Shown here piece after piece: positions 19,611 to 29,900 of a stretch of DNA of 64,000 nucleotides. This DNA is from Xanthomonas sp. 10-10 (GTDB taxonomy: Bacteria > Pseudomonadota > Gammaproteobacteria > Xanthomonadales > Xanthomonadaceae): positions 2,852,001 through 2,916,000 of the forward strand of contig NZ_CP144460.1 of assembly GCF_040182365.1 (NCBI RefSeq), given 5' to 3'. The notes beneath the pieces are model-generated. The model had not been told where the DNA came from. It was given only the letters and a program-made list of their open reading frames with translations, and ran no database searches. The number at the start of each line of letters is the position of its first letter. Position 1 is the stretch's first letter. A program made the position numbers and the translations under genes.

Positions 19611-20705
19611 GTGCCCCATTGGATCACCCACCCCTCCGAGCTGAGCGAACGCCTGCAGGCATCGCGTCCGTCCCGCATTGGCCTGGATACCGAGTTCATT
19701 CGCGAACGCACCTACTGGCCGCAACTGGCGCTGGTGCAGATGGCCATCGGCGAGGAGATCCTGTTGATCGACCCGCTGATCCCGGGCATGAACGAAGCGC
19801 TCAAGGAGTGGTTGACCGCCACCGACATCGTCAAGGTGATGCATAGCGCCAGCGAGGACCTGGTCACCTTCAAGTGCGCATGCGGCGTCTTGCCGCGTCC
19901 GTTGTTCGACACCCAGATCGCTGCCGCGCTGGCCGGTATAGGCGGCGGCATGGGCTACCAGAAGCTGGTGCAGGAAGTGACCGGCACCTTGCTGAGCAAG
20001 GGCGAGACGCGCTCGGACTGGATGCGTCGCCCGCTGTCGGCATCGCAACTGGAATACGCCGCCGATGATGTGCGTTACCTGTTCGCGATTCACGACGAGC
20101 TCACCGCCCGCCTTACCGAACAGGATCGCCTGGGCTGGCTGGCCGAAGACGCCGAGCGCCTGCTCGCCACGGTCGAGCACGATGACGGCGAGCGCTGGCC
20201 GCATGTGAGCCTGCGCACTGCACAGTTTCTGGAGCCGGCGGCGCAACGTCGGCTGCTGCGGCTATTGCGCTGGCGCGACCTGCAGGCGCGTCAGAGCGAC
20301 CGCCCGCGCAGCTGGATCCTGGACAACGAACTGGCCAGCCAGCTGGCACGGTTTCCGCCGGCCGATCTGGACGCCCTGCTGCGCCAGTTCGACAAGTTTC
20401 CCAAGGCGCCACGCAAGCTCGCCAATGCGGTGTGGGACGCGCTCAACACGCCGTTGCCCGACGAAGACGCCGCACCGCTGGCGCAGGCCGCCACCGACGG
20501 CAACAAGGCCGTGCTCAGGCGCTTGCAGGATGCGGTGGCGCAGCGCAGCCGCGAGCTTGGCTTACCGGATGGTCTGCTCGCCTCGCGCCGGCATCTGGAA
20601 ACCCTGATCGAGCAGCACAGCTGGCCCGCCGCACTGGGCCAGTGGCGTCGCCAGATGCTGGAAGCGCAGCTGATGCCGCTGCTGGCCGACACTACGGCGC
20701 CATAA
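19611..20705 (+). CDS. rnd: Ribonuclease D
   Basis: A 364-aa 3'-5' exoribonuclease that trims tRNA precursors. The DEDD exonuclease core is visible: IGLDTEFIRERTYWP (Exo I, residues 23-37), SASEDLVTF (Exo II) and the Exo III tyrosine in LEYAADDVRYLF. An HRDC domain follows (about 205-290), then a second helical domain. Translation starts at a GTG (19611); no ATG fits the family length. It is divergent from the SUMF1 lipoprotein gene, with about 93 bp between starts. A strong hairpin follows. Confidence 0.94.
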   Translation: MPHWITHPSELSERLQASRPSRIGLDTEFIRERTYWPQLALVQMAIGEEILLIDPLIPGMNEALKEWLTATDIVKVMHSASEDLVTFKCACGVLPRPLFDTQIAAALAGIGGGMGYQKLVQEVTGTLLSKGETRSDWMRRPLSASQLEYAADDVRYLFAIHDELTARLTEQDRLGWLAEDAERLLATVEHDDGERWPHVSLRTAQFLEPAAQRRLLRLLRWRDLQARQSDRPRSWILDNELASQLARFPPADLDALLRQFDKFPKAPRKLANAVWDALNTPLPDEDAAPLAQAATDGNKAVLRRLQDAVAQRSRELGLPDGLLASRRHLETLIEQHSWPAALGQWRRQMLEAQLMPLLADTTAP

Positions 20706-20732
20706 GCCCCGCCTGAGGCGAACGCAGACGAC

Positions 20733-20758
20733 AACAGCCCGCAGCGATGCGGGCTGTT
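20733..20758 (+). terminator. Terminator hairpin after rnd
   Basis: AACAGCCCGCA (20733-20743) and TGCGGGCTGTT (20748-20758) form a perfect 11-bp stem with a GCGA tetraloop. It lies 28 bp after the rnd stop. The U-tract is short. Confidence 0.75.
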
Positions 20759-21296
20759 CCCAGGTGCGGTGCGCTGCTGGCGACGCGTTCGGGTCAATCC
20801 TTGCCTTGCCCAACGGGCCAGGTCTTGCTGAAGACGATCGATCCCTGCCCCCGGGCCCTTGCGCCGACGCCGCGACTTCTCCGGCACATCGCGCAAGCTG
20901 AAGCCATCGATACGGTGCAGCCTGGATCATTCCGACCACGGCAGCGGCAATGCGACCGACGCACCGTCCCCAAGTGTTCATCGCATGCGCCTTGCTCCGG
21001 AACCGCAGCGCATCGATTCCGTCGACAACAAAGCGATCGCAGGCGCGTAAGCCGGTGCTTCACGTGTCCTCGCTCGTTGCGTGCTCCTGTATCTTCATGG
21101 CCGGGGTCGCTGGCCTGCGTGTAAGCTGGGCAGCGCCCGCAACGACAATGCGAAAGCGGCCGAGCAGCGCTTGTGAAAAGGCTGTTCACGCCACGTGCAA
21201 GCACCAGCACACGCAGCGGTCTCCCCCGGGCCGCATGCCATAATGGCGCTCGCCCTAGGGCGGCGTCTCCACTCTTTATTCCGAGGCCATACCTCT
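20759..21296. other. Intergenic region before the H-NS-like gene
   Basis: About 540 bp without a gene I can support. Open frames exist in several phases but lack family features or ribosome sites. A CATAAT box at about 21238 lies some 60 bp before the H-NS-like start and could be a -10 element, but I see no convincing -35 partner. H-NS genes often have long leaders or several promoters. Confidence 0.5.
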
Positions 21297-21698
21297 GTGA
21301 GCAATACTTCTTCGAAACTGGATTCCATCGCGCAAGCCAAAGCCAAGCTGCTGGACGAGCTGCAGAAGCTGGAAGAACAGGAGAAAACCGAGCGCGCGAG
21401 CGAGGCATCCTCTGCGCATGCCACCATCGTGTCGCTGCTCGAGCAGTTTGCCGGCCATTTCAACACCAAGCAGCGCAACGATATCGCGGCGTATCTGGGC
21501 GCCACCTCTGCGCGCAAGGAAGTGGTCAAGAGCGGCCGTAGCGAAGTGAAGCCGAAGTACGAACTGCCGCACACCGGCGAGACCTGGTCCGGCCGTGGCC
21601 GTACCCCGAAGGCCTTCGCGGCCTGGGAAGGCTCGGTGTCGTACAAGGAATGGAAGGCCAAGAACCCGGACCTCAAGTTCCCGCTGGTGCGCGAGTAA
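21297..21698 (+). CDS. H-NS-family nucleoid-associated protein
   Basis: A 133-aa protein. The N-terminal half (about 5-50) is a charged Leu/Glu/Lys coiled coil for oligomerisation. The C-terminal half (about 80-125) is an H-NS DNA-binding domain with the core TWSGRGRTPKAF, matching the family's minor-groove-binding loop. Such proteins bind AT-rich or curved DNA; several H-NS-like regulators of virulence have been described in Xanthomonas (the Xrv proteins), and I cannot say which one this is. The GTG at 21297 is chosen because upstream codons lack H-NS similarity; an ATG at 21195 or 21243 would add an unrelated extension. Confidence 0.88.
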   Translation: MSNTSSKLDSIAQAKAKLLDELQKLEEQEKTERASEASSAHATIVSLLEQFAGHFNTKQRNDIAAYLGATSARKEVVKSGRSEVKPKYELPHTGETWSGRGRTPKAFAAWEGSVSYKEWKAKNPDLKFPLVRE

Positions 21699-21784
21699 TT
21701 CCTGGCGCTGGTGCGTCGGTTGGCGTGGTCCGCTGCCGGCCGCATTGGCGAACCGCGCGGCATGTGGTTAGAATCCAAGCACGT

Positions 21785-21860
21785 GGGGCGGTAGCTCAGC
21801 TGGGAGAGCGTCGCGTTCGCATCGCGAAGGTCGAGGGTTCGATCCCCTTCCGCTCCACCA
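21785..21860 (+). tRNA. tRNA-Ala(CGC)
   Basis: A 76-nt cloverleaf with encoded CCA. The acceptor stem GGGGCGG pairs with CCGCTCC and carries the G3:U70 wobble pair that defines alanine tRNAs. The anticodon loop TTCGCAT, closed by TCGCG/CGCGA, gives anticodon CGC reading GCG. The T-loop GGTTCGATCC is standard. It lies 86 bp after the H-NS-like gene and is followed by a terminator. I see no duplicated tRNA end nearby that would suggest an integrated element. Confidence 0.96.
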
Positions 21861-21872
21861 CCGCATCAAACC

Positions 21873-21910
21873 AAGAGCCTCGGACATCCACGTCCGGGGC
21901 TCTTTCGTTT
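21873..21910 (+). terminator. Terminator after tRNA-Ala
   Basis: AAGAGCC-T-CGGAC (from 21873) pairs with GTCCG-GGGCTCTT (ending about 21904) around an ATCCAC loop, followed by TCGTTT. A typical intrinsic terminator starting 12 bp after the tRNA. Confidence 0.85.
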
Positions 21911-22012
21911 CTGCCGATGCAAGCCAGCCGGACGGCCGGGGTGCAGGCCATGCCGCCGGTATCACATCGCGCGCGCTAACGTCCGCCTCTCCATCACAGC
22001 GGACCCTTCGCC

Positions 22013-22189
22013 ATGAGCAACCAACAGCGCCAACCCGACAATGCCGGCGACGACGCCAGCGGCGTTTCCGACAGCCAGGAATCGCGCAAGCAGGACGAGG
22101 CGGCCAAGCAGCGTCCGGGCCAGGAAGACCTGAAAGTGCATGACGAGCACAGCCGCCGCCCCAAGGGCAATGCCGGCCAGGGCGAATGA
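22013..22189 (+). CDS. Small hydrophilic hypothetical protein (58 aa)
   Basis: A 58-residue, highly charged and Gln/Asp/Gly-rich protein that begins MSNQQRQPDNAGDDASG and ends GNAGQGE. There is no hydrophobic segment or cysteine, so it looks intrinsically disordered. Third codon positions are strongly G/C, as in neighbouring genes. Function unknown. It is a lone gene between the tRNA-Ala terminator and the GAF-GGDEF gene, without an obvious strong ribosome site. Confidence 0.6.
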   Translation: MSNQQRQPDNAGDDASGVSDSQESRKQDEAAKQRPGQEDLKVHDEHSRRPKGNAGQGE

Positions 22190-22391
22190 CTGCCATGCCC
22201 GAGGCTGGCAGGACTGCGGCGTCGGAGTGGAATCGCCAGCGCTTACCGCCGCCTGCCGATGTGGCAAGATCTTCAAACGTCGGCCGCCGGGGGTAGCCGA
22301 CGTTTCAACTGACGGGATGGCGCACGCGATGGCAGCGACCATTGATGCAGACATTTGATCGCCTTGACGGCGCTTGTTGCAAAGGCCTTGC

Positions 22392-23477
22392 ATGCAGCTT
22401 CCAGACGCACCCGCGTTGCACCTGATCCACGCGACCTTGTTGCCGGGCGACGTTGGCGCCTTGCTGGGTGCGCGCGCACCGGCCAATGAAGACGAGCGCC
22501 TGGCCACGCTGCACGCCTACCGGCTGCTGGATACCGCGCCCGAGCCGCAGTACGACGCGCTGGCCGCCGATGCCGCTGCGCTATGCCGCACGCCGATGGC
22601 GCTGATCTCGCTGGTCGACACGCAGCGGCAGTGGTTCAAGTCCAGAATTGGGATGCAGCCGAGCGAGACGCCACGCACGCTGTCGTTCTGCGCCCACGCC
22701 ATCCTTGCGCCCGATCAGCTGATGGAAGTGGCCGACACGCATCTGGATGCGCGCTTCGTCAACAACGCGCTGGTCACCGGCGAGCCGCAGATCCGCTTCT
22801 ACGCCGGCGCCCCGTTGCTGACGTCCGATGGCATTGCGCTGGGTACCTTGTGCGTGCTCGATCGCACGCCGCGGCGGCTGTCCGGTGCCGAGCGCGATGC
22901 GTTACGGGCACTGGCGCGGCAGGTGGTTGACACTATCGAATTACGGCGTGCGGCCGAGCTGGTTGAGCTGGATGGGTTGCGCGATACGCTCACCGGTCTC
23001 TGGAACCGTGCAGGGTTGGAGCATGGCTTGCAAATGCTGCAAGACCCATGCGCCGCAGGGTCGGAGCAGTCGCTGGGCTGTTTGCTGATCGATCTGGATG
23101 GCTTCAAGCGGCACAAGCTGCAAGCCGGCGTTGCCGCAGCGGAAGCGACGCTGATGCAGGCAGCGAGACTGGTCGAAGCGCAGCTGCCGCCTGCCTCCAT
23201 CGTGGCGCGGCTCGACTGCGATCGGTTGTGCGTGGCGCTGCCGGCTGCGGCAGCGCCTGCTGCCATGCAGGCTGCCGAAGACATCCGCCAGGCGGTCGAG
23301 ACCGCACGCTGGCCCACCGGTACGCTGACCGTCAGCATCGGGGTGGTCGATGTGCCCGCCGGCGAGACGCTCGACAGCAACACCTTGCTGGCACGTGCAC
23401 GGCATGCGCTGCAGGGCGCGATCTGCGCTGGACGCAATCGCGTGCAGCGGTTCAGCGGCTGGCATCTGCAAGGCTGA
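22392..23477 (+). CDS. GAF-GGDEF protein with degenerate GGDEF motif
   Basis: A 361-aa soluble protein. A GAF domain (about 35-185) with SFCAHAIL and FYAGAPL..SDGIALGTLCVLD leads into a GGDEF-like domain (about 200-355). The domain keeps DTLTGLWNRAGLE and LIDLDGFKRHK, but the active-site motif reads LDCDR instead of GGDEF, and the metal and substrate positions around it are not conserved. It is probably not an active diguanylate cyclase; it may sense a ligand or bind GTP. An upstream TTG (22374) could extend it by six residues. No partner gene is adjacent. Confidence 0.82.
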   Translation: MQLPDAPALHLIHATLLPGDVGALLGARAPANEDERLATLHAYRLLDTAPEPQYDALAADAAALCRTPMALISLVDTQRQWFKSRIGMQPSETPRTLSFCAHAILAPDQLMEVADTHLDARFVNNALVTGEPQIRFYAGAPLLTSDGIALGTLCVLDRTPRRLSGAERDALRALARQVVDTIELRRAAELVELDGLRDTLTGLWNRAGLEHGLQMLQDPCAAGSEQSLGCLLIDLDGFKRHKLQAGVAAAEATLMQAARLVEAQLPPASIVARLDCDRLCVALPAAAAPAAMQAAEDIRQAVETARWPTGTLTVSIGVVDVPAGETLDSNTLLARARHALQGAICAGRNRVQRFSGWHLQG

Positions 23478-23805
23478 TACCCGCTCGCGCTGCATTGCCT
23501 GAACTAACCTTACTTCGTGCAGTGAGCGGCAGTGGGCGCACGCCAGGCACGCCGGACCGCCCACACACGCAGCTGCGTGACGCGTGCATCGACGCGCCCT
23601 CGGAGATCTGAGCCAGAGTGCCACCGTACGTCGCCAGTTGCGTGGGCGAAAAACGACGGGCGACCTGTTGCCTGCGTACGCTGCCCAACCGACGCGACCC
23701 GGTCACGGCTCAAGGCGACTCACGCTGCGCAGTCTGCTCCCTGCACGCTGACAGTCGCCTGCACGCTCAATCGACCGGCATGGCGCGCCATGACTCACGC
23801 GACCC
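23478..23805. other. Intergenic region between convergent GGDEF and cheW genes
   Basis: About 330 bp lying between the 3' ends of two converging genes. I see no gene, no clear terminator hairpin with a U-tract and no repeat also seen elsewhere in the window. Confidence 0.5.
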
Positions 23806-24315
23806 TCAGGCAGCCAGCGCGTCGGCGTTGCCGGCAATCTCGTCCACCTGTAGCACCTGCTCCATCTCCAGCAGCACCACGAAGCGCTCGCCCACCTTGC
23901 CCATGCCACGCAGCAGGTCGCGGCGGATATGCGTGCCGAAGGCCGGCGCCGCTTCGATGTCCTGATCGGCCAGTTCGATCACCGCGTTGACCGCATCGAC
24001 CAGCACCCCGATCACCTGCGGTCCCTGCGCCTGTTCGGTGGCCAGGATCACGATGCAGCTGCGCTTGTTGATGGCGCTGTCGGCACGCCCGAGCCGCGCC
24101 TGCAGGTCCACCACCGGCACCACTGCGCCGCGCAGGTTGATCACCCCGCGCACGCAGGCCGGCATCGATGGCACCGGCGTCGGGGCGCGGTACTGGATGA
24201 TTTCGCGAATGCCAAGAATGCTGGTGGCGAAGGTTTCGCCGTCCAGCTGGAAGGTCAGGTACTGGGCCGCCGCGTCGGCGTCGCCAGGCATCACATCGGG
24301 GGTCTGTGCAGTCAT
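23806..24315 (-). CDS. cheW: Chemotaxis coupling protein CheW
   Basis: A 169-aa CheW-domain protein that bridges chemoreceptors to the CheA kinase. The conserved blocks YLTFQLDGETFATSI, VRGVINLRGAVVPVVDL and the closing ILLEMEQVL-like segment are present. It starts 11 bp after the stop of the chemoreceptor gene on the same strand, so the two are almost certainly co-transcribed and probably work together. Confidence 0.95.
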   Translation of the reverse strand: MTAQTPDVMPGDADAAAQYLTFQLDGETFATSILGIREIIQYRAPTPVPSMPACVRGVINLRGAVVPVVDLQARLGRADSAINKRSCIVILATEQAQGPQVIGVLVDAVNAVIELADQDIEAAPAFGTHIRRDLLRGMGKVGERFVVLLEMEQVLQVDEIAGNADALAA

Positions 24316-24326
24316 CGATCGGTCTC

Positions 24327-25985
24327 TCAGAAGCGGGCGAACTGGCCTTCGTCCGGGCCCTCGGACATCGCGTACGCCGGTGCGGCATTGCTGCGCCAGC
24401 CGCGCGCACCGGTCGCACGTACCGGGCGTGCGACCGCCGCCTTGCCGCGCTTGGGCGGCGTGCTCGCAGGCCCCTGCCCGCCCAGGCGGAAGAACGCCAT
24501 GCTCTGCTGCAGCTGCTCGGCCTGCGCGCTCATTTCTTCGGCGGTGGCGGCCAGCTCCTCGGACGCGCTGGCGTTCTGCTGGGTGGTCTGGCTCAACTGC
24601 ACCACCGCCGAGTTGATCTGGCTCACGCCCGAGGATTGTTCTTCGGATGCGGCGGAAATTTCCTGCACCAGATCCGAGGTGCGCTTGATGCTGGGCACGA
24701 TGGTGTCGAGCAGGCGGCCGGCGCGGTCGGCCAGCTCCACACTGGAACTGGCCACCTCGCCGATTTCCTGCGCGGCCACCTGGCTGCGTTCGGCCAGCTT
24801 GCGCACTTCGGCGGCAACCACCGCAAATCCCTTGCCATGCTCGCCGGCACGCGCCGCTTCGATGGCGGCATTGAGCGCCAGCAGATTGGTCTGATAGGCG
24901 ATGTCGTCGATGATGCCGATCTTCTGCGCGATCTGCTTCATCGCCTGGGTGGTGGCGACCACCGCTTCGCCACCTTCGATGGTTTCCCTGGCAGCCTGGG
25001 TGGCCATGCCATCGGTGATGCGGGCGTTCTCGGTGTTTTGGCTGATCGATGCGGTCATCTGCTCCAGCGAGGCGCTGGTTTCTTCCACGCCGGCCGCCTG
25101 TTCGCTGGCGGCCTGCGACAACGACTGCGCAGTGGCGCTGACTTCTTCGGAGGCGCTGGCCAGGGTCTCGGCGCTGGTATTGACCTCGCCCACCACCTGC
25201 GACAGCTTCTGCACCATGGTGCGCATGGCTTCGAGCAGCTGCGCGGTCTCGTCGCGACCATGCACGTCGATGCGCATGGTCAGATCGCCCTCGGACAAGC
25301 CGTTGGCGACCGTGACGGCGCGCCGGATCGGGCCGGTGACGCTGCGGCTGATCACCACGCCAAGCACCGCGCCGAGCAGCACGCCGCCGCAGATGATGGC
25401 TACCAGCAGTTTGGAACTGCGCGCGTGGATGGCGCCGGTTTCGGCGTTGGCCGAGGCCGCGCTGCGCTCGCGCAGGCCGCTCAGGTCCGTCATCAGGTTA
25501 TCCACCTCATCCGAGCTTGCGCGGACCGCACGCGACAACGCGGCCAGTTCCGGATTGGCTTCGCGCAAGGCCTCACGGTTGGCGGCCTCGATGAAACGGC
25601 CGCGCTCGTCCAGATACTTCTGCCAGGCGCGGTCGAACTGCGCGAGCTTGTTCTTGCCCTCTTCGGTCTGGAAGCTGCCGCGCGCACGGGTCATGTAATC
25701 GACCACCTTGGCGGTGTACTTGTCGATGTTCTGCACATGCGACTGGCGCTCTTCCGCGCTGCTGGCCAGCAGCAGGTTGGCGCGCGCGCGGCCGGCATAG
25801 ATCAGGTTGATGTTGGCTTCCTTGACGTTGGACAGGCCCAGCAATTCGCGCTCGTACAGCGAGGTCGACAGGTCGCTGATGCGTCCAGAGTTCGAATAGC
25901 CCACCCACCCGATGCAAGCGCCGATCGCCGAGACGATCAGAAACGCCACGATCAGCCGGGTTCCGATTTTGAAGTTGCCTAACAT
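24327..25985 (-). CDS. Methyl-accepting chemotaxis protein (4HB sensor, HAMP)
   Basis: A 552-aa chemoreceptor. A first membrane helix (about 10-30), a periplasmic four-helix-bundle sensor (about 35-190), a second membrane helix (about 191-213), a HAMP domain and a long cytoplasmic signalling coiled coil follow. The highly conserved tip ([20 protein letters not shown]) lies at about residue 360. The C-terminus ends in a basic/Ala-rich tail without the CheR-binding pentapeptide. The gene is followed by cheW and preceded by a good FliA-type promoter, so it belongs to the flagellar/chemotaxis regulon. The ligand is unknown. Confidence 0.95.
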   Translation of the reverse strand: MLGNFKIGTRLIVAFLIVSAIGACIGWVGYSNSGRISDLSTSLYERELLGLSNVKEANINLIYAGRARANLLLASSAEERQSHVQNIDKYTAKVVDYMTRARGSFQTEEGKNKLAQFDRAWQKYLDERGRFIEAANREALREANPELAALSRAVRASSDEVDNLMTDLSGLRERSAASANAETGAIHARSSKLLVAIICGGVLLGAVLGVVISRSVTGPIRRAVTVANGLSEGDLTMRIDVHGRDETAQLLEAMRTMVQKLSQVVGEVNTSAETLASASEEVSATAQSLSQAASEQAAGVEETSASLEQMTASISQNTENARITDGMATQAARETIEGGEAVVATTQAMKQIAQKIGIIDDIAYQTNLLALNAAIEAARAGEHGKGFAVVAAEVRKLAERSQVAAQEIGEVASSSVELADRAGRLLDTIVPSIKRTSDLVQEISAASEEQSSGVSQINSAVVQLSQTTQQNASASEELAATAEEMSAQAEQLQQSMAFFRLGGQGPASTPPKRGKAAVARPVRATGARGWRSNAAPAYAMSEGPDEGQFARF

Positions 25986-26093
25986 TGGGGAGTTCTCTTG
26001 AGTGATGCGTGGGCTGCATGCGGTGCATGGGCAATCGACGGTGCTGCGCGTGCCGATCGCACGCTGCGGACTCGTCTAACCAATCGTTGATAG

Positions 26094-26120
26094 CTATCGG
26101 CGATGGCGAAACACGCTTGA
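26094..26120 (-). promoter_or_regulatory. FliA (sigma-28)-type promoter for the chemoreceptor-cheW operon
   Basis: On the minus strand TCAA (26120-26117), a 15-nt spacer and GCCGATAG (26101-26094) match the sigma-28 consensus TAAA-N15-GCCGATAA at 3 of 4 and 7 of 8 positions with exact spacing. The predicted transcript would start about 100 nt before the chemoreceptor ATG. Confidence 0.7.
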
Positions 26121-26283
26121 GATGTAGCCCCTCGTACAGCGCCCATTTATGCAGACGGATATGCGGTTTTGTGACAGGGCTTGCGCTCCTGACCTGGCTT
26201 GTTCGGAAAAACCCTACCCCTGATTAACGGACCGTCCGGGACAGTCCGCAGAGACATCACGAGCGTGTGGCTAGACTGGCGCG

Positions 26284-26904
26284 ATGCCGTACAGGACCCT
26301 GCCCCGCGCGTTCTACACCCAAGATGCGCGCCAGGTTGCGCCGCGCCTGCTCAACAAGGTGCTGGTCAGCGCCGATGGCCGCCGCGGCCGCATTACCGAG
26401 GTCGAGGCCTATTGCGGCAGCGAAGATCCCGCCGCCCATTCGTTCCGCGGCATCACCCCGCGCACCCAGGTGATGTTCGGTCCACCCGGACATCTGTATG
26501 TGTATTTCATCTATGGCATGCACTGGGCGATCAATGCGGTCTGCGGGGGCGCGCCTGGGCACGCTGTGCTGATCCGCGCACTGCAGCCGTTGGCCGGGGT
26601 GGAAGCCATGCAGGCTGCACGCGGCACGGCGCCGGCCAAGGCACTGACCACCGGGCCCGGCCGTCTGGCGCAGGCGTTCGGCGTAACTGCGGCCGACAAC
26701 GGGCTGGACCTGACCGATGCCGACGCGCGGCTGTGGATCGAGGACGATGGCACCCTGCCGCCGACTGTGCCGCTCGCGACGCCGCGCATCGGTATCCGCA
26801 AGGCCATCGATCAGCCATGGCGCTGGGTGGTGCCCGACAGCGCCTATGTGTCGCGTCCGCTCCCGCGCGTGACCGGCACGCGGGCAGCGCTGACAGGCGA
26901 CTGA
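26284..26904 (+). CDS. mpg: 3-methyladenine DNA glycosylase (AAG/MPG family)
   Basis: A 206-aa monofunctional glycosylase that removes alkylated purines such as 3-methyladenine and hypoxanthine. Diagnostic segments include the catalytic Glu in [38 protein letters not shown] and [12 protein letters not shown]. The length is normal for bacterial members. The last 61 bases overlap the 3' end of lhr on the other strand. The ATG lies close to its promoter region; no operon partner. Confidence 0.94.
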   Translation: MPYRTLPRAFYTQDARQVAPRLLNKVLVSADGRRGRITEVEAYCGSEDPAAHSFRGITPRTQVMFGPPGHLYVYFIYGMHWAINAVCGGAPGHAVLIRALQPLAGVEAMQAARGTAPAKALTTGPGRLAQAFGVTAADNGLDLTDADARLWIEDDGTLPPTVPLATPRIGIRKAIDQPWRWVVPDSAYVSRPLPRVTGTRAALTGD

Positions 26905-29900
26905 GCCAGCCACTGCTCCATCGGCGTCAGCTCGGCCGCACCCGGCCCGCGTTGCAGGATGCGCAATGCCTGCTCGCCCTGTTCGGCAGTGAGCGCGTGC
27001 AACGGCTGGAAGCGATCAGCCACCCACACCGCCATCGGCAGGCCATCTAGCGATGCGACGCGATTGCCCGGCACACGCGCCACGCGCTCGCCGGGCAGGA
27101 TGCTGCCCAACAGATTGCTCGGGTCGCTTGCGCTCACGCACACCCAGCGCTGCTGCGGCACCTGTGCGCGCACGCGACGCAAGGCCGCGATCGCATCCGG
27201 CAACGCGAACTGCTCGCCAGACAGGCCGGCGATGAAGCGGCCGCCACGGATTTCGCCGCGCGCTTCCAGGCGTTGATACATGCGCAGCAGTTCGCGCCAG
27301 GGCGGCAACCATGCCGCCTCGCGTTCGAGCAAGCGCCAGCACACCACGCCGTAGCGGCGTAGCAGCGTGCGCGCAACGTGTTCGAGCATCTCCTGATGCC
27401 GCTCGCCGGCTTCGGCCTGCGGCAGATCGGCCGGCGTACGCACCGGCGCCCAGCGCCCGGCATCGCGGATACCCAGGGCGCCGCTACGCCGCCGCTGACG
27501 CGAGAGCGCCGACGGCCGCTTGGACGCCGGTACCAGCAGCGCGCGCAGTCCGGCATAACTGTCGCAATGCGCACGGCCACGCATCACCAGTTCGCTCAAG
27601 GCATCTTCCAGTTCGGTGCTCATCAGGTGTGCGGCATCGGCGATCTCGTCGAAGAACAACGCGCCCTGCTGCTGCAGCACCTCCACCACGCGCTGCGCGC
27701 GCGACCCCAGCGGCGCGTCGTCTGCTGCGCGTGCCAGCCCGCTCCAGCGCTGCGCCTCGCGGCGTGGCAACAGCACGATCGGAGTGGCCCGCAGCGCGGC
27801 GCCGCTGCGCCCGCCGCCGGGGCGCAGGCGCGCCCACGTGGTACGTCCGGCGGTGCACAGTTCGTCCAGCCACGCGGGTTGATAGTCGCGCACACGCGCC
27901 GGCAGCACTTCGCTTTCCCACAGCACGGCCGGCGCTTCGAAACCTTCCAGTTGCCCGACAACGCCAGCCAACGCGTCCGGTCCGGCAACCCGGCTATCGC
28001 TGTCCAGATGCTGCCACTCGAACAGGAAGCGCGCGTAATCGCGCTGCGACACCGGCTCGATCTCGCGCCGCAGACGCCCCAGCGTGTAGCGGTGGATGCG
28101 CGCCAGCAGATGGCGTTCGCACCACTCTTCCGAGTGCGCGTGCGCACTGAACTGGCCGGCCATGACATAGCCCTCGCGCTGCAGTGTCAGCAACGCCAGC
28201 GCGATTTCGTCCTCGGGCAAGCGCAATGCGGCGGCCAATGCCGGCACCTGCGCCGGGCCAACCGCCGACAGGCGCCCGCGCAACAGCTCGCACACCGCCC
28301 AGTCGCGCTCCCAGTCGGCCACGCGGCAGTCATCCGGTGCCTGCAACGGCGGCTGCGCCGCTGCATGCGGATACAGGCGCATGAACCAATCGATGCGCTC
28401 GGCGCTGATCCACAGCGCCGGCGCGCCTTGCATGAGCAGGCAGCTGGCGCGGCCATCGGCGGCAAGCACGCTCAACCATGCCTGCCACTGCACATCTGCC
28501 GCCTCGGCGACCGGCAGCACGCCCAGCCCGACCAGGGCCTCGTGCATCTCTTCGGCATCGCGGGGCTGCGGCCAGGCTTCCTCGCGCACCGACGCGATGG
28601 CCAATGGGTCCAGCCGCCCAAGATCGTCGCCGCTCTGCGGGCTGTAGCGGCGGCTCTGCACGGCCTGGGTGCGGCGCTCTTCCAGCGGCGCGTCGTCCAG
28701 GAATGCGTACGGACGCGCATTCAAGGCTTCCGCCGCCAGCGGAGAGGGCGCCGCCAGATCGTGCGCCACCAGGGTGATGGCGCCCGATTCCAGCCCACGC
28801 AACACCTGCAGCCAGCCTTCACTGTCCATCGCCTGGTGCAGGCAATCGTCCAGCGTCTGCGTGACCAACGGATGGTCCGGCACCTCGCGCTCGCCGACCA
28901 GGTTCTCCGCACAGGCCACCTGATCCGGAAACACGGTCGCCAACAGGTCTTCGGACTTCATCCGCTGCAACTGCGGGGCGACCTTGTTGCCGCCGGTGAA
29001 ACGCGGCAACGCCATCGCATTGGTGGCGTTCCAGCGCCAGCGCACGCCGAACAATGGCGCATCCAGCAGCGCCTGGATCAGTACATGTTCGGCCGACGAC
29101 GAATGCAGGTAGCGGCCAACCTCTTCCAGCGCAAAACTGTGGCTGGTGGACAGCGACAACACGATCGCATCCTCGGTCGCGGCTGCCTGCAATTCGAAAT
29201 TGAAGGTGCGACAGAAGCGCTTGCGCAGTGCCAGCCCCCAGGCACGATTGATGCGGCTCCCATAGGGCGAGTGGATCACCAGTTGCGTGCCGCCGCTGGC
29301 ATCGAAGAATCGCTCCATCACCAGGCACTGCTGCGTGGGCATGGCGCCCAGCGCCGCACTGGCATGCGCCAGATAGTCCACCAACTGCTGCGCTGATTCT
29401 GCAGAACAGCCAAGCGCACTGCATAGCCAATCGCGTGCCGCCCGGTGCGGTGCATTGTCGAGTCGGGAAGCAATCTCGCCGCGCAGGCGCGACACCGCCG
29501 CCGACAACTCGTCGCTGCGGCCAGGCGCTTCGCCCAACCAGAACGGGATATTCGGCGGTGCGCCTTTGGCATCTTCCACGCGCACGCGCCCGGCCTCCAC
29601 ACGCAGGATGCGGTAGCTGGCATTGCCGAGCTGGAACACGTCGCCGGTGAGACTTTCGACCGCAAAATCTTCGTTCACCGTGCCGATCTTTTCGGCCTGC
29701 GGCTCCAGCACCACACTGTAGTCGCCGGTTTCGGGAATGGTGCCGCCGGAGGTCAGCGCGGTCATGCGCGCACCGCGGCGCGCATGCAGCCGCCGGTGCA
29801 CCGCATCGCGATGCAGATACCCGGCACGCGGCCCCAGCCGCGTGCTGAAACCCTCGCACAGCATGCGCACCACACTGTCGAAGGTGGCGCGACTCAACTG

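Noticed and set aside
21785-22200. Possible integrated element at the tRNA-Ala
   Set aside because: No integrase gene, no second copy of the tRNA 3' end nearby, and core genes continue on both sides.
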